NCBI RefSeq assembly: GCF_013394775.1
Contig: NZ_JABXYT010000001.1
Span: 758,501 to 822,500 of the forward strand
Origin: Oribacterium sp. oral taxon 102
GTDB lineage: Bacteria; Bacillota; Clostridia; Lachnospirales; Lachnospiraceae
Length of the DNA stretch: 64,000 nucleotides
Direction of reading: 5' to 3'
Position numbers and translations under genes: made by a program. Below are positions 34,951 through 42,290 of this stretch, in pieces. The stretch's first letter is position 1; each line of letters starts with the position of its first letter. The notes below the pieces were generated by a model that saw only the letters and a list, made by a program, of their open reading frames with translations, had not been told where the DNA came from and made no database searches.

Positions 34951-37047
34951 ATGAAATGTCAAATTCTCCATGAATCGAGAGGGCGCATGCGCGTCCATAT
35001 CGCTACGGCACGGATGACAGTCAAGGAGGCGGATATCCTGCAATACTATCTGCAATCGAAGGACTTCATCCGGGAGGTGCGTGTCTATGAGCGAACCGGC
35101 GATGCGATCATTTACTATGGGGGCGCGCGGGAACAGCTGCTTTCGCTGCTGGCGCGCTTCCGTTATGAAGGGAATGAGGGGCTCGTTCCGGAGCATACCG
35201 GACGGGAGCTGAACCGGCAGTATGAGGAGCGGCTGATCGGCGCCGTCGCCCGCCGGGCACTCAGTATTGCTTTCTGTCCGCATGCGCTCCGGATGCCGCT
35301 GGCGATCGTGAAGGCAGTTCCCTTTGTGCTCGCGGGACTCAAGAGCATTTTTCACGGCAGGATCGAGGTGGCGCTGCTGGATGCGACGGCGATTACGGCA
35401 TCCCTGCTCCGCGGCGACCATGATACAGCGACCTCTGTCATGTTCCTGCTCACGGTCGGAGAGACACTGGAGGAGTGGACGCACAAGAAGTCGGTAGACG
35501 ATCTCGCGCGGACGATGTCGCTCAATGTAGATAAGGTCTGGGTCGAGTCGGACGGAGAGGAGCTGCTGCTCCCGGTGACGGAGGTCTCGGTCGGCAGCAT
35601 CGTGATCGTCCGAACCGGAAATATGATCCCGCTGGACGGCAAGGTCATATCGGGCGAGGCGATGGTGAATCAGGCTTCTATGACAGGTGAGTCCATGCCG
35701 GTACGGAAGCTCGCGGACTCGGTGGTTTATGCCGGTACGGTGGTCGAGGAGGGCGAATGCCGCATCCGCGTGGAGAAGGCGGCGGGAAGCGGACGCTATG
35801 ATCGGATCGTGCATATGATCGAGGAGTCCGAGCGGCTGAAATCCGGAACGGAGGACAGAGCCTCCCACCTTGCCGACCGGCTGGTGCCGTACAGCCTCGG
35901 CGGCTCGGTGCTGACCTATCTCCTGACCCGCAATGTCACGAAGGCGCTTGCCTTCCTGATGGTAGACTTCTCCTGTGCGCTGAAGCTCTCGATGCCGCTC
36001 GCAGTGCTCTCCGCGATGCGGGAGGCGGGACGCTATCACATTTCCGTGAAGGGCGGGAAATTTCTGGAGGCGGTGAGCGACGCGGAGACCATCGTCTTCG
36101 ACAAGACCGGAACCCTGACCTATGCGATGCCGAGGGTGGAGCGTGTCGTCAGCTTCGATGGGCAGAATGAGGAGGAGATGCTCCGTCTCGCTGCCTGTCT
36201 CGAGGAGCATTACCCGCATTCCATGGCGAATGCCGTCGTGGCGGAGGCGAAGCGGCGGGAGTTGCGGCATGAGGAGCGGCATACCAAGGTGGAATATATC
36301 GTAGCGCACGGGATTTCCAGCTTCTATGAGGACAGGAGAGTCCTGATCGGGAGCTATCACTTCATCTTCGAGGATGAGCACTGCGTGATCCCGGAGGGCG
36401 AGGAGGAGAGATTCCGGAGCCTGCCGGAGGAGTTTTCCCATCTTTATCTTGCGGTGGACGGCAGACTCTCGGCGGTGATCCTGATCGCCGATCCGCTTAG
36501 GGAGGAGGCACGGGAAGTGATTTCCGCGCTCCGGCATGTCGGGATCAAGAAGGCGGTAATGATGACCGGCGACAGTCAGAGGACGGCATCCGCCGTGGCG
36601 CTCCGGCTGGGACTGGATGAGTTCTATGCAGAGGTGCTGCCGGAAGACAAGGCAGGCTTCATCCGCAGGGAGCACGAACAGGGCAGAAAGGTCATCATGA
36701 TCGGAGACGGCGTGAATGATTCGCCGGCGCTCTCCGAGGCGGATGCGGGGATTGCGATCAGCGAGGGCGCGGCAATCGCACGGGAGGTCGCGGATATCAC
36801 GATCTCGGAGGGAGATCTCCATTCCCTTGTCGTGCTGAAGGAGCTCAGCAATGCGCTGATGGGGCGGATACAGAAGAATTACCGCTTCATCATCGGCTTC
36901 AATGCGCTCCTGATCGGGCTCGGTGTGGCGGCTGTGCTGCAGCCGGCGAACTCGGCGCTGCTGCACAACATTTCCACGGTGGGGATCGGCATGGAGAGCA
37001 TGACGAACCTTTTGAAGAGGGAGCCTGCCGAGAGCAGAACTGCCTGA
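34951..37047 (+). CDS. P1B-like metal-transporting P-type ATPase with SCAL motif
   Basis: 698 residues. The N-terminus (~1-75, CQILHESRGRMRVHI, DILQYYLQSK, VRVYERTGDAIIYY) is an HMA-like ferredoxin fold without CxxC. Catalytic parts: TGES near 245, phosphorylation site DKTGTLTY with Asp384, GDSQRTA, and hinge GDGVNDSPALSEADAGIAI. The ion-pathway motif before the phosphorylation domain reads DFSCALKLSMPLAV with Cys342, where copper, zinc and cadmium pumps have CPC or CPx. Substrate is therefore uncertain; Mn, Fe or Zn fit the neighbouring SmtB-like and DtxR-like regulators. It would export metal using ATP. Preceded by AAAGGAATAAAACT. Confidence 0.88.
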   Translation: MKCQILHESRGRMRVHIATARMTVKEADILQYYLQSKDFIREVRVYERTGDAIIYYGGAREQLLSLLARFRYEGNEGLVPEHTGRELNRQYEERLIGAVARRALSIAFCPHALRMPLAIVKAVPFVLAGLKSIFHGRIEVALLDATAITASLLRGDHDTATSVMFLLTVGETLEEWTHKKSVDDLARTMSLNVDKVWVESDGEELLLPVTEVSVGSIVIVRTGNMIPLDGKVISGEAMVNQASMTGESMPVRKLADSVVYAGTVVEEGECRIRVEKAAGSGRYDRIVHMIEESERLKSGTEDRASHLADRLVPYSLGGSVLTYLLTRNVTKALAFLMVDFSCALKLSMPLAVLSAMREAGRYHISVKGGKFLEAVSDAETIVFDKTGTLTYAMPRVERVVSFDGQNEEEMLRLAACLEEHYPHSMANAVVAEAKRRELRHEERHTKVEYIVAHGISSFYEDRRVLIGSYHFIFEDEHCVIPEGEEERFRSLPEEFSHLYLAVDGRLSAVILIADPLREEAREVISALRHVGIKKAVMMTGDSQRTASAVALRLGLDEFYAEVLPEDKAGFIRREHEQGRKVIMIGDGVNDSPALSEADAGIAISEGAAIAREVADITISEGDLHSLVVLKELSNALMGRIQKNYRFIIGFNALLIGLGVAAVLQPANSALLHNISTVGIGMESMTNLLKREPAESRTA

Positions 37048-37092
37048 AGGCGTCACGATGCAGCGTGATTTACCATGGGTGGTACTGCCGGC

Positions 37093-37485
37093 TCAAGACT
37101 GCTTTTCGGGCTTCATCTTCTGGTAATATTCCTTGATCTTCGCGAAGGACTCCGGACTCAGGACATGCTCCATCCGGCAGGCATCCTGCGACGCGGTGTA
37201 GGCGTTGACGCCGAGCGCGACCAGCACGTCCGTCAGCACGAGGTGCTTTTCATAGGTGGAGCGGGCGATCTCCATGCCGGTCTTCGTCAGGCTGAGCGAG
37301 CCCTTCTCGTCGACATCCACCTTGCCCTCCTCGCGGAAGCGCTTTAATGCAATACTGACGCTGGGCTTCGAGAAGCCGAGCATGTTGGCGATATCGATGG
37401 CGCGGACATGCTGCCGATCCTGCGAGAGCATCAGAATCGCTTCCAGATAATTTTCTTCGGATTCATGGGTTTCATATGCTTTCAT
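37093..37485 (-). CDS. DtxR/MntR-family iron or manganese-dependent regulator
   Basis: 130 residues. Winged helix 13-70 (YLEAILMLSQDRQHVRAIDIANMLGFSKPSVSIALKRF), then the dimerisation and metal domain. Putative ligands: E15, H81, and the cluster C103-x2-E106-H107 in DACRMEHVLS, which matches DtxR (C102, E105, H106) rather than Bacillus MntR (E99, E102, H103). There is no SH3-like domain, as in MntR. Encoded convergently to the P-type ATPase and divergently from the DUF362 gene. Likely targets are the feo operon downstream, possibly the ATPase, and itself. Confidence 0.88.
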   Translation of the reverse strand: MKAYETHESEENYLEAILMLSQDRQHVRAIDIANMLGFSKPSVSIALKRFREEGKVDVDEKGSLSLTKTGMEIARSTYEKHLVLTDVLVALGVNAYTASQDACRMEHVLSPESFAKIKEYYQKMKPEKQS

Positions 37486-37490
37486 AGCGT

Positions 37491-37506
37491 TAACCTCCTA
37501 TAACCT
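37491..37506 (-). promoter_or_regulatory. Direct repeat of AGGTTA overlapping the ribosome binding site of the DtxR-like gene
   Basis: On the minus strand AGGTTA occurs twice, 10 bases apart (complement of 37501-37506 and 37491-37496), with the GGAGG ribosome binding site between and overlapping them. AGGTTA is the core of known DtxR/IdeR half-sites (TTAGGTTAG...), so autoregulation is possible. Confidence 0.35.
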
Positions 37507-37551
37507 ATGCTCCTATCTTTGCACAGATTCCATAAAAATGCAAATGATAGT

Positions 37552-37581
37552 TTGGGAAAAGAGCAAGGGAAGTGCTATAAT
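37552..37581 (+). promoter_or_regulatory. Promoter of the DUF362 ferredoxin gene
   Basis: TTGGGA (37552-37557), an 18-base spacer and perfect TATAAT (37576-37581) with extended TGC before it; the gene starts 36 bases downstream. Confidence 0.65.
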
Positions 37582-37617
37582 TAAGCAGAAGTCTAAGGGA
37601 GAATACAGGAGGAAAAC

Positions 37618-38739
37618 ATGGAGAGGGCAAAGGTTTATTTTACGGATTTCAGGACACGGATCGGCGTGAGCCTTCCGGAAAAGCTGCAGAAGCTGGTGCG
37701 GAGAGCAGGGATCGGAGAGATTGATATGGACGGCAAGTTCGTCGCGATCAAGCTGCATTTCGGAGAGCTGGGGAATATCTCCTATCTGCGCCCGAATTAT
37801 GTGCGTGCGCTCGCAGAGGTTGTGAAGGAGCTGGGAGGCAAGCCCTTTCTCACGGACTGCAATACCCTCTATCCGGGTTCCCGCAAAAATGCGCTGGAGC
37901 ACCTGTACTGTGCGGAGGTGAACGGCTTCAACCCCATGACGACCGGCTGTCAGACGATCATCGGTGACGGGCTGCGCGGGACGGATGATATCGCGGTGCC
38001 GGTTCGAAACGGAGAATATTTTCAGGAGGCGTATATCGGACGAGCTGTGATGGATGCGGACATCTTCATTAGTTTGACCCATTTCAAGGGGCATGAGGCG
38101 ACGGGCTTCGGCGGCACGCTGAAGAATATCGGAATGGGCTGCGGGAGCCGCGCAGGCAAGATGCAGCAGCACAATGAGGGCAAGCCGCATGTCATCCCGG
38201 AGCTCTGCCGGGACTGCAAGAGATGCGCGAAGGAGTGCGGCTCGGATGCGATCTCCTATGAGAGCGGCAAGGCGTACATCAATCAGGAGATCTGCAAGGG
38301 CTGCGGCCGCTGCATCGGAGCCTGCGCCTTCGATGCGATCGAGAACAATACAGAGGGTGCTTTCGCCATTCTGGGCAGAAAGATCGCAGAGTATTCGCAG
38401 GCGGTCTGCGACGGCAGACCCTGCTTCCATGTGAGTCTGATCACCGATGTTTCACCGAACTGCGACTGCCATGGAGAAAATGATGCCCCGATTCTGCCGG
38501 ATATCGGTATGCTCGCCAGCTTCGATCCAGTGGCGCTTGATCAGGCGTGCGTGGATCTCTGCCTTAAGGCGGAGCCGATCCGGAACAGCCAGCTCGGCGA
38601 TAATCTCGCGAAGCCGGACTGGCAGCACCACCATGACCACTTCCTCGACAGCAATCCGAATGTGCATTATCGTGAGACACTGGAGCATGGGGAGAAAATC
38701 GGACTCGGAATGAGGGAGTATGAATTGCTCAGGCTGTGA
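37618..38739 (+). CDS. DUF362 protein with two [4Fe-4S] ferredoxin motifs
   Basis: 373 residues. The DUF362 part surrounds a central 2x[4Fe-4S] insertion. Conserved DUF362 segments: VAIKLHFGELGNISYLRPNYVRALAE, FLTDCNTLYPGSRKNALEHL, DIFISLTHFKGHEATGFGGTLKNIGMGCGSRAGK. Clusters: C197, C200, C203 with C207, and C226, C229, C232 with C236. The C-terminal part (SLITDVSPNCDCHGENDAPILPDIGMLASFDPVALDQA) completes the domain. Cytoplasmic; probably an electron-transfer protein, reaction unknown. GGAGGAAAAC precedes the ATG. A terminator lies about 130 bases downstream. Confidence 0.9.
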   Translation: MERAKVYFTDFRTRIGVSLPEKLQKLVRRAGIGEIDMDGKFVAIKLHFGELGNISYLRPNYVRALAEVVKELGGKPFLTDCNTLYPGSRKNALEHLYCAEVNGFNPMTTGCQTIIGDGLRGTDDIAVPVRNGEYFQEAYIGRAVMDADIFISLTHFKGHEATGFGGTLKNIGMGCGSRAGKMQQHNEGKPHVIPELCRDCKRCAKECGSDAISYESGKAYINQEICKGCGRCIGACAFDAIENNTEGAFAILGRKIAEYSQAVCDGRPCFHVSLITDVSPNCDCHGENDAPILPDIGMLASFDPVALDQACVDLCLKAEPIRNSQLGDNLAKPDWQHHHDHFLDSNPNVHYRETLEHGEKIGLGMREYELLRL

Positions 38740-38759
38740 GCTTTCAAGGCACATAGGGA

Positions 38760-38803
38760 AACACTGATTTATTCATCACGCCCCTTGGCATATAATCAGT
38801 GTT
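38760..38803. repeat. 44-bp inverted-repeat element
   Basis: AACACTGATT (38760-38769) and its exact complement AATCAGTGTT (38794-38803) flank a 24-base centre. The element could be a short dispersed repeat (REP/MITE-like) or a transcript-end structure; no T-run follows. No second copy was noticed in this window. Confidence 0.5.
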
Positions 38804-38872
38804 GCCCCGGTTTTCCGTATTTATCAAGCGCGAATGCCTTACGGAACCGTCGCCAAAATGCTGCAAAGGGGG

Positions 38873-38901
38873 AACCGTCTGCCGTTTGGCAGGCGGTTTT
38901 T
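38873..38901 (+). terminator. Rho-independent terminator
   Basis: An 11-bp stem (AACCGTCTGCC 38873-38883 with 38888-38898, one G-U pair), loop GTTT, followed by T residues. It ends the DUF362 transcript before the feo promoter. Confidence 0.9.
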
Positions 38902-38952
38902 CTGCTCCGAAGGAGGGGGAGAAGGAGGACGGTTTCGGGACCGACTTTTTTC

Positions 38953-38994
38953 TTGACAAGAAAGTTAGATGGTGCTAATCTGTTATGAGATTAG
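38953..38994 (+). promoter_or_regulatory. feo promoter with overlapping inverted repeats
   Basis: TTGACA (38953-38958), 17-base spacer, TAATCT (38976-38981) with extended TGC. The -10 lies inside the perfect repeat CTAATCT (38975-38981) / AGATTAG (38988-38994), and TTAG (38965-38968) forms a second overlapping symmetry with CTAA. A repressor bound here would block RNA polymerase. The DtxR-like protein encoded at 37.1 kb is the obvious candidate. Confidence 0.6.
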
Positions 38995-39013
38995 TTCGAG
39001 AAAACTATTTTTG

Positions 39014-39031
39014 CCGCAGCTTTTGCTGCGG
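39014..39031 (+). promoter_or_regulatory. Leader hairpin before feoA
   Basis: A perfect 7-bp hairpin CCGCAGC/GCTGCGG with a TTTT loop in the 5' leader, 11 bases before the AAAGGAGGTG ribosome binding site. No T-run, so not a terminator. Confidence 0.45.
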
Positions 39032-39058
39032 AAGATTTGGCAAAGGAGGTGTCTTGCA

Positions 39059-39268
39059 ATGCCGCTGACATTGGCAGATACAGGCATAGAGCAAACGATT
39101 CAGAGAATCGGCGGAAGCAGTGAAGTGAGACAGCATCTCAGCGACATGGGCTTCGTCCCGGGCGGGAGCGTCACTGTGATTTCCACCTCGGCGGGAAATC
39201 TCATCGTAAAAGTTAAGGAAGCCAGAGTCGCGATCAGCAAGGAGATGGCGGCGAAAATCATAGTATAA
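39059..39268 (+). CDS. feoA: FeoA-type small protein 1
   Basis: 69 residues, an SH3-like FeoA domain: PLTLADTGIEQTIQRIGGSSEVRQHLSDMGFVPGGSVTVIS, then a strand ending AAKIIV. FeoA proteins bind FeoB on the cytoplasmic side and affect Fe(II) uptake. ATG 39059 follows AAAGGAGGTG; the longer frame from 38969 runs through the promoter and leader. First gene of the feo operon. Confidence 0.9.
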   Translation: MPLTLADTGIEQTIQRIGGSSEVRQHLSDMGFVPGGSVTVISTSAGNLIVKVKEARVAISKEMAAKIIV

Positions 39269-39368
39269 GCCCTCTGCCGGGAGACAGAAAATCCGCCGTG
39301 GCTGTACGGAACGGTGTGTGGGGCTTGCTGCGTATCGCAGTGTCGGCAGTTTCAGCAAGGAGGGGAGT

Positions 39369-39590
39369 ATGACAGTCAGAGATTTGAAGCCGGGAATGGA
39401 TGCCGTGGTGAAGAAGCTGAACGGCGAAGGCGCTGTGAAGCGCCGGATCATGGATATGGGGATCACCAAGGGGACGCAGGTTCATGTACGGAAGGTTGCG
39501 CCGCTGGGAGACCCGATCGAGCTTACGGTAAGAGGCTATGAGCTTTCGATCCGCAAGGCGGACGCGGAAATGATTGAGATTGCAGAGTAA
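39369..39590 (+). CDS. feoA: FeoA-type small protein 2
   Basis: 73 residues: MTVRDLKPGMDAVVKKLNGEG, then AVKRRIMDMGITKGTQVHVRKVAPLGDPIELTVRGYELSIRK, the full FeoA signature (RRxMDMGxxxG, PLGDPIE, GYELSIRK). It is the more canonical of the two FeoA copies. Preceded by AAGGAGGGG. A 100-base spacer separates it from the first copy and 21 bases from feoB. Confidence 0.95.
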   Translation: MTVRDLKPGMDAVVKKLNGEGAVKRRIMDMGITKGTQVHVRKVAPLGDPIELTVRGYELSIRKADAEMIEIAE

Positions 39591-39611
39591 GCAGACAAGA
39601 GGGGGAAGGAT

Positions 39612-41813
39612 ATGGCAATTACGATTGCGCTAGCGGGAAATCCGAACTGCGGGAAAACGACGCTGTTTAACCAGCTCACCGGCTCCAACCAGTATGTGGG
39701 AAACTGGCCTGGCGTCACGGTGGAGAAGAAGGAAGGAAAGCTGAGGGGACATAAGGATGTCACGATCGCAGACCTTCCGGGTATCTACTCGCTCTCTCCG
39801 TATACGCTGGAGGAGGTGGTGGCGAGAAACTACCTCATTAACAACAGACCGGATGCGATCCTGAACATCGTGGACGGCACCAATCTGGAGAGAAACCTCT
39901 ATCTGTCCACGCAGCTGAAGGAGCTGGGCATCCCGGTCGTTATGGCAGTAAACATGCTGGATATCGTCGAGAAGAACGGGGACGAGATCCGTCTGGACAA
40001 GCTCTCCGAGGCGCTCGGCTGCAAGGTCATCATGATCTCCGCACTCCGCGGCACCAATGTGAAGGAGGCGGCGGAGCTCGCGGTGCATGAGGCGCAGACC
40101 GGCGTGAATCATGAGATCGCACACTGCTTCGCGGAGAATGTGGAGAATGCGGTTCGTCAGATCGAGGAGAAGATCGCGCCCTATGTGCCGGAGAACCAGA
40201 GACGCTTCTTCGCGGTGAAGCTCTTCGAGAGAGATGATAAGATCCGCGGCGAGATGGCGGAGGAGGCGAAGAAGCTCGATGTCGAGTCCATCATTTCCGA
40301 GGTGGAGAAGGCGGAGGACGACGATGCGGAGTCTATTATCACCAATGAGCGCTACGGCTACATTCAGAGCATCATCGGCGGTGCCTACAAGAAGAAGAGC
40401 AAGGCGCTCCTGACGGCTTCGGACAGGATCGATTCCATCGTAACGAACCGTTTCCTGGCGCTTCCGATCTTCGCGGTTGTAATGTTCGCGGTTTATTATG
40501 TATCGATTCAGACCATCGGTACCGGTGCGACCGACTGGGTTAATGACGTGCTTTTCGGAAGTGATCCGTGGAGCTTCTTCGGGCTCTTCGAGCTTCCGTC
40601 CATTCCGGGGCTCTTCGCATCTCTGCTTGCGTCGCTCGGCACCGGAGAGGTGCTCACAGGTCTGGTGCTGGACGGCATTATCGCGGGACTCGGCGCTGTG
40701 CTCGGCTTCCTGCCGCAGATGATCGTATTCTTCCTCTTCCTTGCCTTTCTTGAGGGCTGCGGGTACATGGCAAGAGTTGCGTTCATCATGGATCGGATCT
40801 TCCGGAAGTTCGGGCTTTCCGGCAAGTCCTTCATTCCGATGCTGATCGGAACCGGCTGCGGCGTGCCGGGCGTCATGGGAAGCCGTACGGTAGAGAATGA
40901 GCGGGATCGCCGCATGACCATCATGGTGACGACCTTCATTCCCTGCTCGGCGAAGCTTCCGATCATCGGACTGCTTGCCGGCGCGATGTTCAATGATTCC
41001 GCGTGGGTAGGCTGGTCGGCATACTTCATGGGGGTCTGCGCTATCGTTTTCTCCGGCATCGTGCTGAAGAAGACGAAGCTCTTCGCGGGAGATCCGGCGC
41101 CGTTCGTCATGGAGCTTCCGGCATATCATCTGCCGAGAGTAATCGATGTGCTGAAGAGTGTCTGGGAGAGAGCGACCTCCTTCGTGAAGAAGGCGGGGAC
41201 CATCATCCTTCTCGCGACGATCCTCGTATGGTTTACCTCGCACTTCGACTTCGGCATGAACCTGCTGCCGGATGATGATATGGACAACAGCATCCTCGCT
41301 GCGATCGGCAGAGCCTTCGCATGGCTCTTTATCCCGCTCGGCTGGGGAGAGTGGAAGGCGGCTGTCACGACGGTAACGGGGCTGATTGCCAAGGAGAATG
41401 TCGTGGGTACCTTCGGCGTCCTCTTCCACTACAGCGGAGCTGAGGAGCTCGCGGAGAATGGAGACCAGATCTGGGATCAGGTGCGGCTCTACTTCGGAAG
41501 CGGCATCACCGCCTACAGCTTCATGACCTTCAATCTCCTCTGCGCGCCCTGCTTCGCAGCGATCGGTGCGATCCGGAGAGAGATGAATAACGGCCGCTGG
41601 ACAATGATTGCGATTGCATGGGAGTGCGGACTGGCGTACTGTGCGGCGCTGGTGATCTATCAGCTGGGCGGACTCTTCGCCGGCGTAGTCGGCTTCAATC
41701 TCTTCACCATCGTGGCGATAGCGTTGGTGGTGCTCGCGATCTGGGGACTTGTGAGACCGTACAGAGAGGCTACGAAGCTTACTGCGGATAAGTTTGAAAA
41801 GGCAATAGGCTAA
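39612..41813 (+). CDS. feoB: Ferrous iron transporter FeoB
   Basis: 733 residues. The N-terminal G domain has G1 GNPNCGKTT (residues 9-17), the G2 region NWPGVTVEKKEG, G3 DLPGIYSLSPY and G4 NMLD. The membrane part starts near residue 285 and contains the two Gate motifs (LPQMIVFFLFLAFLEGCGYMARVAFIMDRIFRKFGL with GTGCGVPGVMGSRT, and FIPCSAKLPIIGLLAG). It imports Fe(II) driven or gated by GTP. Normal length, no frameshift. An open frame of the same length on the opposite strand is a codon-bias shadow. Confidence 0.97.
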   Translation: MAITIALAGNPNCGKTTLFNQLTGSNQYVGNWPGVTVEKKEGKLRGHKDVTIADLPGIYSLSPYTLEEVVARNYLINNRPDAILNIVDGTNLERNLYLSTQLKELGIPVVMAVNMLDIVEKNGDEIRLDKLSEALGCKVIMISALRGTNVKEAAELAVHEAQTGVNHEIAHCFAENVENAVRQIEEKIAPYVPENQRRFFAVKLFERDDKIRGEMAEEAKKLDVESIISEVEKAEDDDAESIITNERYGYIQSIIGGAYKKKSKALLTASDRIDSIVTNRFLALPIFAVVMFAVYYVSIQTIGTGATDWVNDVLFGSDPWSFFGLFELPSIPGLFASLLASLGTGEVLTGLVLDGIIAGLGAVLGFLPQMIVFFLFLAFLEGCGYMARVAFIMDRIFRKFGLSGKSFIPMLIGTGCGVPGVMGSRTVENERDRRMTIMVTTFIPCSAKLPIIGLLAGAMFNDSAWVGWSAYFMGVCAIVFSGIVLKKTKLFAGDPAPFVMELPAYHLPRVIDVLKSVWERATSFVKKAGTIILLATILVWFTSHFDFGMNLLPDDDMDNSILAAIGRAFAWLFIPLGWGEWKAAVTTVTGLIAKENVVGTFGVLFHYSGAEELAENGDQIWDQVRLYFGSGITAYSFMTFNLLCAPCFAAIGAIRREMNNGRWTMIAIAWECGLAYCAALVIYQLGGLFAGVVGFNLFTIVAIALVVLAIWGLVRPYREATKLTADKFEKAIG

Positions 41814-41833
41814 ACGAAACAGAAAATGCATGA

Positions 41834-41865
41834 CAGCCGCCGGGAGCTTCCCTGCGGCTGTTTTT
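41834..41865 (+). terminator. Terminator-like hairpin between feoB and its Cys-rich partner
   Basis: CAGCCGC (41834-41840) pairs with GCGGCTG (41854-41860), followed by TTTTT. It lies inside the operon and would reduce, not abolish, expression of the last gene. Confidence 0.75.
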
Positions 41866-41880
41866 CAAAAGGAGAACTGT

Positions 41881-42102
41881 ATGGGAAACTGGATAGTAGG
41901 ACTTTTCGTGCTTGCGATCGTGGCATTGGTAATTCGGGCGCTTCGGAAGGAGCATAAGGAGAACGGCTCCTGTGCCTTCTGCAGCTATGCGAAGGGCGGG
42001 AAATGCGACCACGTGGGGCATGAGGAGCTGGATTCTGGGAAGATGCCTGCGCTCACCGCGGAGGAGCAGGCGATATTGGATCGTCATACGAAAAAGCGCT
42101 GA
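41881..42102 (+). CDS. FeoB-associated Cys-rich membrane protein
   Basis: 73 residues: one N-terminal membrane segment (NWIVGLFVLAIVALVIRAL), then a basic stretch and C31-x2-C34-x7-C42, ending in a polar tail. This matches the small proteins regularly found behind feoB in Firmicutes (FeoC-like role suspected). ATG 41881 follows AAAGGAGAA; the frame from 41830 runs through the preceding hairpin. The cysteines may hold iron or sense its state. Confidence 0.85.
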   Translation: MGNWIVGLFVLAIVALVIRALRKEHKENGSCAFCSYAKGGKCDHVGHEELDSGKMPALTAEEQAILDRHTKKR

Positions 42103-42135
42103 CTGCTTACGGCTTTGCGCGGCATCACTTCGCAC

Positions 42136-42154
42136 CGCATCGCTTCGCGATGCG
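42136..42154 (+). terminator. GC-rich hairpin after the feo operon
   Basis: A perfect 7-bp stem CGCATCG/CGATGCG with a 5-base loop, 34 bases after the last feo gene, no T-run. It could end the transcript with help or stabilise its 3' end. Confidence 0.35.
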
Positions 42155-42192
42155 TACTGTGGCGCTGAACAATAACAAAACAAGAAATTAGC

Positions 42193-42220
42193 TTGCTTTC
42201 CACTCTGCTTTTGGTAAAAT
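42193..42220 (+). promoter_or_regulatory. Promoter of the potABCD operon
   Basis: TTGCTT (42193-42198), a 16-base spacer and TAAAAT (42215-42220), about 70 bases before potA. Confidence 0.5.
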
Positions 42221-42290
42221 ACTTCTTATATCGCCGCAGGACGCTGTGACCGGACAGCCAATCGCGCGTCGAATGCCGATAGAGGAGGCA

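Larger units (their letters stand above)
38740..38952 (+). other. Non-coding gap between DUF362 gene and feo promoter
   Basis: No credible gene is seen. It holds an inverted repeat (38760-38803), a terminator (38873-38901) and a polypurine stretch (GGAGGGGGAGAAGGAGGAC, 38911-38929). Short open frames here lack ribosome binding sites. Confidence 0.6.

Noticed and set aside
39630..41831. 733-residue open frame on the minus strand opposite feoB
   Set aside because: It mirrors the exact extent of feoB, has no ribosome binding site or family signature, and reads as low-complexity R/L/H/E-rich sequence, as expected from the complement of GC-biased codons.
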